This document shows, in pieces, positions 1 through 5,887 of a stretch of DNA of 8,965 bases. The DNA comes from an uncultured Rhodopirellula sp. (GTDB lineage Bacteria; Planctomycetota; Planctomycetia; Pirellulales; Pirellulaceae): positions 1-8,965 of the forward strand of contig CAJXTM010000090.1 in assembly GCA_913061385.1 (NCBI GenBank). Reading direction: 5' to 3'. Numbering within the stretch: position 1 is the stretch's first letter; every line of letters starts with the position of its first letter. The position numbers and the translations under genes were made by a program. Below the pieces are notes generated by a model. That model saw only the letters and a list, made by a program, of their open reading frames with translations, had not been told where the DNA came from and ran no database searches.

Positions 1-49
1 ACGAGATCAGCCTCGGTCTCGTGGGCTCGGAGATGTGTATAAGAGACAG
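1..49 (+). other. Illumina Nextera i7 adapter (artefact)
   Basis: This is synthetic sequence, not genome. Bases 1-7 (ACGAGAT) match the end of the P7 oligo. Bases 8-15 (CAGCCTCG) match the oligo-strand form of Nextera index N710. Bases 16-30 (GTCTCGTGGGCTCGG) are the Nextera transposase adapter, and bases 31-49 (AGATGTGTATAAGAGACAG) are the 19-bp Tn5 mosaic end. Genomic sequence begins at base 50. The adapter is open in the frame of the downstream gene and begins with a GTG at 21, so a gene caller will add about ten spurious residues (MGSEMCIRD plus one hybrid residue) to the DUF1501 fragment. Confidence 0.98.
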
Positions 50-1373
50 ATCGCACGCCGAGACACTAAAAACAGGCTTGGCAACCCAAGGCTGCCATCA
101 CCCCGCAAGTGCCAAGAGTGTGATTTTCCTTTTCATGGAAGGTGGACCCAGTCAACTGGATACATTCGATCGCAAACCATTGCTCAATGAACTCGCGGGA
201 CAGCCACTGCCCAATTCATTTCGCGAACCGATCACAGCCATGGGTGAAAAAGGGTCACCATTGCTGGCGTGCAAACGCAAATGGAGTCGGCACGGAGAAA
301 GCGGCCTAGAAATTAGCGACTGGTTTCCACACGTCGCGCGACACGCAGACGAATTAGCAGTTTTGCGATCGTGTTACGGTGAAGGCATCAACCACTCCGG
401 CGGATGCAATCTCATGAATACTGGCAGTATCATTGCGGGCCGGCCATCCTTGGGTGCATGGGTGACCTATGGACTGGGCAGTGAAACCGAAGAGCTGCCT
501 GCATTTGTGGTCATGAAAGATCAGAAAAAACCCGGCACCAATGGCGTCAGAAGTTGGGGACCTGGCTTTCTACCGGCAACCTTCCAAGGAACTCCGGTTG
601 GTGATGGCCCCAATGATGAAACCATTGCCAACCTGAGACTGCCTGAGGGAGTTGATGAAGTGCGGCAACGCCAGAAACTGGATCTGATTCGCAAGATCAA
701 TGAAATGCACGCCGCACGACTTCCTAACGTTTCGACACTGGATGCCCGCATCCGATCTTATGAACTCGCCTACCGGATGCAAAGCGCCGCACCCGAAGCA
801 GTCGACCTGACACAGGAAACAGCTGAAACCCGCGACCTTTACGGGTTGGACGAAAAGCAAACCGCGAACTTCGGTGAGACCTGCCTGCTGGCAAGACGGA
901 TGGTTGAACGCGGGGTCCGCTTCATTCAATTATTCAGCGGAACGGGTAGCGGCTGGGATGCCCACTCGGGTATCGAATCCAACCATACAAAATACTGCGG
1001 CAGTGTCGATAAACCGATTGCCGGTCTGTTAACGGACCTGCGCCGGCGCGGATTACTTGATCAAACCCTTGTGGTCTGGGGTGGTGAATTTGGCCGTACC
1101 CCCATGAGCGAAAAGGGGACGGGGCGAGATCATAATCCCACCGGATTCACGATGTGGATGGCAGGTGGTGGTGTTAATGGTGGCCAAGTCATTGGGGCGA
1201 CCGATGAACTTGGGCTCTACGCCACTGAAAACAGAGCTCACGTACATGACATCCATGCGAGCATCCTTCACTTACTGGGACTGGATCGCCTTGAACTTTC
1301 CTACAACCACCAAGGTCGGCTGGAACGCCCCACAGTCAACGAAGGAAAAATGATTCAGCAACTCATCAGCTAA
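50..1373 (+). CDS. DUF1501 family protein, 5'-truncated
   Basis: This is the C-terminal 440 residues of a DUF1501 (PF07394) protein, a family abundant in Planctomycetota and placed in the alkaline phosphatase/sulfatase fold superfamily. No reaction is established for it. Numbering from the first genomic codon at 51, the family's opening strand and motif (VIFLFMEGGPSQLDTFD) lies at about residues 24-40. Near the C-terminus, at about 343-363, lies WGGEFGRTP followed by GRDHNP, a conserved block whose Asp and His resemble the metal-ligand region of the superfamily. Full-length members normally start with a twin-arginine or Sec signal a few dozen residues before the first motif. That part is missing because base 50 abuts the Nextera adapter, so the real start lies outside the window. 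The apparent GTG start at 21 is adapter and must not be used. The gene ends with TAA at 1371-1373 and converges on the gene at 1553-2617. In many planctomycete genomes a DUF1549/DUF1553 gene lies directly upstream; whether that holds here cannot be seen. Confidence 0.93.
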
Positions 1374-1440
1374 GTGAACTCACTGCGTGAACGCCGGACG
1401 CGAAACCAAGCACTGACTGGGGGCACTGCCGTGCAGCAGC

Positions 1441-1470
1441 GTCTGATCACAACAGCCAACAAAATCAGAC
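1441..1470. repeat. Inverted repeat in convergent spacer
   Basis: GTCTGAT at 1441-1447 is exactly complementary to ATCAGAC at 1464-1470, giving a 7-bp stem with a 16-base loop. It lies about 70 bases after the DUF1501 stop and about 80 bases after the stop of the opposing gene, where a bidirectional terminator would sit. No T-run follows on either strand and the loop is long, so an intrinsic terminator is doubtful. A separate 10-bp palindrome, GAAACGTTTC, lies at 1497-1506. Nothing else is recognisable in the spacer 1374-1552. Confidence 0.25.
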
Positions 1471-1552
1471 AGAAACCTCCTGCAGCCTCGGTAAAGGAAA
1501 CGTTTCGCCCCTTCTTAAGTCTGCGCTGGAAATGCGTTAATTTCACACCGCG

Positions 1553-2617
1553 TCAAAGTGAAGTTGGCGTCACTACTTTTTCACCCGTCGCAGGAAAACC
1601 ATTGCTACGCGGGGACCGGCTCACTCTCGGTATTTGCCTTGCCTGAACTCCAGTTTTTGAAACAGGCAACTGGCCAGTGGAATCAGCACGATCAATAGGA
1701 ATATCGGCTGAAGGCTTGATGGCGGGTAACTGTGGCGGGGGCGGTTTGGGAACCGATTCTACCGGCATTGCAGGTACCTGCAATGGCGACCGAGTTCCAC
1801 TCAGATCAGTAGAAGATCGATCCCCACTCGATTCAGTGCTTAAATACTGCCGCAACAAATCTCGCGATTCAGCGAACCCTCTCGCATATTGAATCGAGCG
1901 CAACGTACCATTGCTGACGACACCATCGTAATTGGTAACCAAGTCCTGCAGTTCAAATGGTGGACGACTGTAGTCCACGTTTTCAATGATGCGTTGAGAC
2001 CCAAGATAATTCAGCCAAACATCACCATCCTGTCGCAGAGAAAGCGTCCTAGCCAACTTTTCCGCTGCACTGCGCAGACGTTCTGGCAGCGATAACTCCA
2101 ACCGAGGTCGACTCGATGAGTAAGAACCATCGTAAATGGTTTGGCCGGCAACACTTGTGGTTGGATAGATCACCTCCGAGTACTCATACCCATAGGTTTC
2201 TGGATAAACAAACCCTGGATAAGCCGGAACTGCAATCACAGGATAAGCTGTCGCAGGAGCAACAGCGTAGGGATAGGCGTAGGGATAGGGCACTGGAAGA
2301 GGAAACACTCCGACAACAGGAGTCAGTGGACGATAGCTCCGATAGAAACCTGTGTCGATCGTTGCAAAAGGAATTCGCAAGCGCGTCCCACGATGGAAGG
2401 GTAAAACATCTACCGAAACAAGGGGAGCACGTACTCGAACACCACCAGCGCGTCCGACGACGACCACCTGAGCATTTGCGACTTCTAGCAGAAAAGTGAA
2501 CTCGAGCAAAAAGAGCGAGACGAGACACATCATCGCCAAACCCGGCAGTCGCCCTACCAATCCACCGACAAGACGGAGCATCGAGTACGCTAACAGTTTT
2601 ACTGAATTACTCTTCAC
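1553..2617 (-). CDS. Secreted Pro/Tyr-rich protein, unknown function
   Basis: I do not recognise this protein. The frame is open from a GTG at 2659, with ATGs at 2647 and 2632. I chose the GTG at 2617 (354 residues) because a GAAAGG Shine-Dalgarno-like site (2630-2625) lies 7 bases before it, whereas the other starts have no clear site. Any of them keeps the same export signal, a basic/neutral stretch followed by a hydrophobic core (MMCLVSLFLLEFTFLLEV) and an ANA/Q cleavage site near residue 49. The mature protein has: a beta-like segment rich in Val and Arg (about 50-95); a Pro/Tyr-rich low-complexity stretch with PYPYAYPYA (about 98-152); a mixed helical block starting LPERLRSAAEKLARTLSLR and containing DGDVWLNYLG (about 175-260); and a Ser/Pro-rich, probably disordered tail with a run of four prolines. 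No Cys remains after the signal and no catalytic motif is evident. It is separated by 150 bases from the upstream operon, long enough for its own promoter, though I see none convincing. A cell-wall or surface protein is possible but unproven. Confidence 0.8.
   Translation of the reverse strand: MKSNSVKLLAYSMLRLVGGLVGRLPGLAMMCLVSLFLLEFTFLLEVANAQVVVVGRAGGVRVRAPLVSVDVLPFHRGTRLRIPFATIDTGFYRSYRPLTPVVGVFPLPVPYPYAYPYAVAPATAYPVIAVPAYPGFVYPETYGYEYSEVIYPTTSVAGQTIYDGSYSSSRPRLELSLPERLRSAAEKLARTLSLRQDGDVWLNYLGSQRIIENVDYSRPPFELQDLVTNYDGVVSNGTLRSIQYARGFAESRDLLRQYLSTESSGDRSSTDLSGTRSPLQVPAMPVESVPKPPPPQLPAIKPSADIPIDRADSTGQLPVSKTGVQARQIPRVSRSPRSNGFPATGEKVVTPTSL
2267..2290. repeat. Two-copy 12-bp tandem repeat in coding sequence
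   Basis: GTAGGGATAGGC (2267-2278) is followed immediately by GTAGGGATAGGG (2279-2290), differing only at the last base. The unit is a multiple of three and lies inside the minus-strand secreted protein gene, where it encodes the alternating Pro-Tyr stretch PYPYAYPYA. It looks like a small in-frame duplication that lengthened the low-complexity region. Confidence 0.8.
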
Positions 2618-2630
2618 GGAATTACCTTTC
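2615..2630 (-). promoter_or_regulatory. Probable ribosome binding site and GTG start
   Basis: On the minus strand, GAAAGG (2630-2625) is followed by a 7-base spacer and GTG (2617-2615). The spacing and purine content suit a Shine-Dalgarno site and favour this start over the upstream GTG at 2659 and ATGs at 2647 and 2632. Planctomycetes often initiate without a strong Shine-Dalgarno site, so this is a preference, not proof. Confidence 0.4.
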
Positions 2631-2767
2631 ATTACGCTGCGGTTCATCTCACTGGCCACTCGTCAAAGAATCCGAGCACAGGCATGTTGCTTTGACACCC
2701 TACCGCCCCCACCAGTGTACCGTCCAGAATTTGTCGCGGATCCTATGGAAACGGCACCGAGCCAGTA

Positions 2768-5700
2768 TCAATCCAGTTCGTGTACCAGTTTCCCGTCTTT
2801 TACGGTCCAGAATCGGACCTTTCCACTTTGCCCCGCAGAAACCAGACTCGCCCCATCTGGAGTGACACTTACCGTGTAAAGAAAGTCTCCTGAGGCATTG
2901 AAAGATCGCAAGGACTTACCATTCGAACTGTCATAAAGCCTGACGTTCCCATCAGCACAAGCCAATGCCACTTGATTCGTGGCTTGAATGAATGCAACCG
3001 ATGTGATCTCTTTCGAGAAACCCGAGATGGTTCGGCGTTGCTCACCCGTCTCAACATTCCAAACCTTGACGGTTTGATCCGCACTCGCTGAAGCAATGGT
3101 TTGCCCATCATCTTGCCATGCGACGGCCAGAACATGATGCGTATGCCCCTCGAGGGAACGAATAAGTTCACCGCGACGCAGGTCGAGCAAGCGAATGGTT
3201 TTGTCTGCTGCCGAGGATGCTAAAACCCGTCCATCCGGCGAGAACGCTAATCCAAGCACGGTATCACTGTGCACATCACCGAAGTCTCTGACTGGCCGGC
3301 CATTCCGAACATCAAAAACGACAACCTGACCTGATCGGCTTGGCGGTCCACTTCCGACCGCAATCGATTTCCCATCGGGACTGAAGTCGATTGCGGTGAC
3401 TCGATCACTGATCACCGTCGGATCATCGACGGCACCGATTGTCCGCTCCAGAATCCAGTTCGAATCAATGGACCATGCAGTAGGTGCAGAGTCAGAAGTG
3501 AATCCGATAACCGTGTCACCTACACTGGCCAATTTCAAGGGTTGTCTATTTACGGACAAAAACTCAGCGACTGCACGACCATCACTCAACCGGTAGACAT
3601 CGATACTTCCATCTTGCCTTGCAGCAACCACAACCTCATTGGGGCCCATTGTCAGATCACACACTGCATTCCCCGCCGCGGCCACACTCGACTGAAAAGA
3701 TGCTAACCGTTGATCCAGCAGGCTTTTGCGAGTCGTTTCAGAATGAATCACCTGCTGGTGTCTGGGAATTGCCGCCGTGGCCCGTTGCTGGGCAGCGTTG
3801 GCCGTATCCAAAGCCTGTTTACGTTTCGCAACGTCTGCCTCACTCTTCTGCTTCGCATTCTCGGCATCAACAGCTGCTTTTTTCTGCGTTTCAAGTTCTT
3901 TGCCTGATTTCTGCGTGATCATTTCGGCATCGGCAAGCGATTTTTTCGACTGATCGATTTTCACCTGATTTGCTGCAGCCTCATCGTTTGCCTTTTTCAA
4001 AGCAGCATTCGTGTCATCAATCATTTTTTGAATTGCATCGGCCTTGGCCTTGGCAACTACCTTCAGTTTCTCAGCTTGTTCGGCAGCCTGCGCCGCCTTC
4101 GCTGCCTCGTCCATTGCAATCTTCAGATCAGCCTGCTGAACGGCAAGTCGTTTGGCGACTTGCTCCACCGACGCTTTCGCACTGACCAGCATTGTGGATA
4201 CTGTATCGATTGTTTTTTTTGCGGCTGCTGTACCAGCTGCAGCCTTTGCAATTTTCGCCTCGGTCGCAGTAACAACTGCTACCGTCTCGACTCTTTTCTT
4301 CTCTCCATCCGCCAGCGCAGCGACTGCTTTCTGATGCTCTTCTGTCACTTTCTTCAGAGCAGCACCTTCTTTTTCCAGCGTCTTTTTTAGCGCCTCTATT
4401 TGCGTATTCAAACGTGTCAAGGTAGATCCCTGGCGTTCCGAATCACGTTTGGCTGCAGCAATGGTAAGTAGATCACCACGGCCTTCACGGACCTTAAACA
4501 GATTTTTCCCATCTGCTTGGTTCCAAACTTGGACGACGCCATCCACTCCCCCTGTGATGATCTTTGACTGATCATTACTGACTTCAATGGAAACGACACT
4601 GGCACCATGCTCGATTTTCCGAAGCACTTTATTGTCGGCGACATTGACCAATGACACCGTTCCATTTCCAGACGCAACGGCCACTGCAAGAACAGGTTTT
4701 GTCAACAGAGCGATCGCAGTTGCCTCAGTCACGCCACCCAGACTTTCCTGCTGCAACTCCAATCCGCCAGCATCAGCTTTAACTCGCAAAAGCTGGGGCT
4801 TGCTTTGAGCGTTGATCCACGCGACCTGTGCGCCATCAGGTGACCAGACCAGTTGCTTGACTGGACCTGCGGCATCATGTTCGAACCTGCGTGTTCCTGC
4901 GTTGACATCCCAATTAGTGACATGCCCCATTTCATCCACTGACATCAATGAATCTGGGGAATCAGACCAGACCAAATCAATAATCCGTTCAGCGTTACCT
5001 TTGAGTGTATTTTTCAATTGGTTGTCTGGCAAATTCCAGATTTCAATGTCGCCGATCGCGTTAATAAAGGCACTTAATGCCTGAGTTGGATGAACAGCCA
5101 CCAAACCAACAGCATTCGCGAAGGGCATGTCATCGATCGAAATCTCTGGAGAACTCCGCCGCCAAAGTCGCACCGTTCGAAAACCGCCGGTAGCAATAAA
5201 ATCTGCCTGAGGCGAGATTGCCACTGACTGAATTAAATCGACGTCAGTGACTTCCCCTACCGTCAAGGAAGGATCCACCAGCCGACCACTGACCTCATGA
5301 GTCGCAGTGTCCACAACGATCACACGATTACCTCTGCCGACGACCGCAAAATTGCCATCGGGAGAAACCTTCAGTGAGTAAACCGTTCGAATGGATTCAG
5401 GAATAGGTTGCCATTGAATCGACTCCACGACGCCAGCTTTTCCCGCATTCGCTCCTTGATCGATCCAAAGCTTCAGCAGTCCCAGTTGTTCAGGGCTCAG
5501 TGATTTTGCCCCCACGCCATTATCCTCCGGTGGCATCAGAGGATCGTCTCCCCCCACCGCTCGTGTAAACAGCAGACTTTCAGCTGATTTACCCGCGACC
5601 AATGCGGTCCCTGAATCACCACCTTTGACGATGGTTTCGAGAGTTTCCATCACGAGACCTCCCTCAGCCTCTTTCGCATGATGACAGGCAAGGCAATTCT

Positions 5701-5887
5701 GTTTTAACAGTGGCAATATTTCAGAGGTGTAATCAACGGGCGTTGTACGCTCAAGGTCCGAGATCGGCAGCGGTGGTTCTAATGCAAGTACTTCTGCTGG
5801 TCTGCCCAAGCTCAGAACAAGTGTCAGCAGAAGCAGTGACAGCGGCAAGCAGAGCTGGCGGTCGGTCACAGGAATGGATCGAATCAT
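2768..5887 (-). CDS. Exported cytochrome c / WD40 / coiled-coil protein
   Basis: The 1039-residue product is probably exported. A hydrophobic signal segment (about residues 11-30) ends in a VLA/LE cleavage site near 35. A planctomycete-type cytochrome c domain (about 50-150) has a single heme-binding CLACH at 65-69 and a probable distal Met ligand at M118 in PLMPPEDN. A first WD40-type beta-propeller spans about 165-480, with recognisable blade ends such as VRLWRR (239-244), IEIWNL (281-286) and VQVWNQ (452-457). An Ala/Lys/Glu-rich coiled coil of about 250 residues (484-735) follows. A second WD40 propeller (about 738-1039) has its best repeats from 828 onward, including AFSPDGRVLASSAADKTIRL (881-900). 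WD40 propellers bind partner proteins, so the protein looks like an electron-carrying scaffold; substrate and partners are unknown. The start ATG (5887-5885) overlaps the TGA of the upstream PPC gene (5886-5884), so translation is coupled. This is the last gene of the cluster. The stop is TGA at 2770-2768. Cytochrome c-WD40 fusions are common in Planctomycetota; the long coiled coil separating two propellers is the distinctive part. Confidence 0.92.
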   Translation of the reverse strand: MIRSIPVTDRQLCLPLSLLLLTLVLSLGRPAEVLALEPPLPISDLERTTPVDYTSEILPLLKQNCLACHHAKEAEGGLVMETLETIVKGGDSGTALVAGKSAESLLFTRAVGGDDPLMPPEDNGVGAKSLSPEQLGLLKLWIDQGANAGKAGVVESIQWQPIPESIRTVYSLKVSPDGNFAVVGRGNRVIVVDTATHEVSGRLVDPSLTVGEVTDVDLIQSVAISPQADFIATGGFRTVRLWRRSSPEISIDDMPFANAVGLVAVHPTQALSAFINAIGDIEIWNLPDNQLKNTLKGNAERIIDLVWSDSPDSLMSVDEMGHVTNWDVNAGTRRFEHDAAGPVKQLVWSPDGAQVAWINAQSKPQLLRVKADAGGLELQQESLGGVTEATAIALLTKPVLAVAVASGNGTVSLVNVADNKVLRKIEHGASVVSIEVSNDQSKIITGGVDGVVQVWNQADGKNLFKVREGRGDLLTIAAAKRDSERQGSTLTRLNTQIEALKKTLEKEGAALKKVTEEHQKAVAALADGEKKRVETVAVVTATEAKIAKAAAGTAAAKKTIDTVSTMLVSAKASVEQVAKRLAVQQADLKIAMDEAAKAAQAAEQAEKLKVVAKAKADAIQKMIDDTNAALKKANDEAAANQVKIDQSKKSLADAEMITQKSGKELETQKKAAVDAENAKQKSEADVAKRKQALDTANAAQQRATAAIPRHQQVIHSETTRKSLLDQRLASFQSSVAAAGNAVCDLTMGPNEVVVAARQDGSIDVYRLSDGRAVAEFLSVNRQPLKLASVGDTVIGFTSDSAPTAWSIDSNWILERTIGAVDDPTVISDRVTAIDFSPDGKSIAVGSGPPSRSGQVVVFDVRNGRPVRDFGDVHSDTVLGLAFSPDGRVLASSAADKTIRLLDLRRGELIRSLEGHTHHVLAVAWQDDGQTIASASADQTVKVWNVETGEQRRTISGFSKEITSVAFIQATNQVALACADGNVRLYDSSNGKSLRSFNASGDFLYTVSVTPDGASLVSAGQSGKVRFWTVKDGKLVHELD
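5884..5887 (-). promoter_or_regulatory. ATGA start/stop overlap (translational coupling)
   Basis: On the minus strand ATGA combines the ATG of the cytochrome/WD40 gene with the TGA of the PPC-like gene. It is the classic four-base overlap and supports fixed-ratio expression of the two exported proteins from one transcript. Confidence 0.85.

Noticed and set aside
570..929. 119-residue minus-strand open frame inside the DUF1501 gene
   Set aside because: The plus strand carries a continuous DUF1501 protein with family motifs on both sides of this segment, so this is a shadow.
2267..2290. CRISPR-like repeat
   Set aside because: Only two adjacent 12-bp copies with no spacers, inside a coding sequence and explained by the Pro-Tyr repeat.
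2116..2499. 127-residue plus-strand open frame rich in Arg, Gln and Glu
   Set aside because: It is antisense to the secreted protein gene, whose signal peptide and segmented composition make it the better candidate; the opposing frame has no start signal or homology that I recognise.
2660..2767. Possible sigma-70 promoter upstream of the secreted protein gene (TTGATA and TAGGAT on the minus strand)
   Set aside because: The two hexamers are 20 bases apart and the first overlaps the stop codon of the upstream gene; the match is no better than chance.
3970..4390. Overlapping plus-strand open frames opposite the coiled coil
   Set aside because: The low-complexity Ala/Lys/Glu coding sequence on the minus strand keeps the other frames free of stops; the translations are Leu/Cys/Ser-rich and unrelated to any family.
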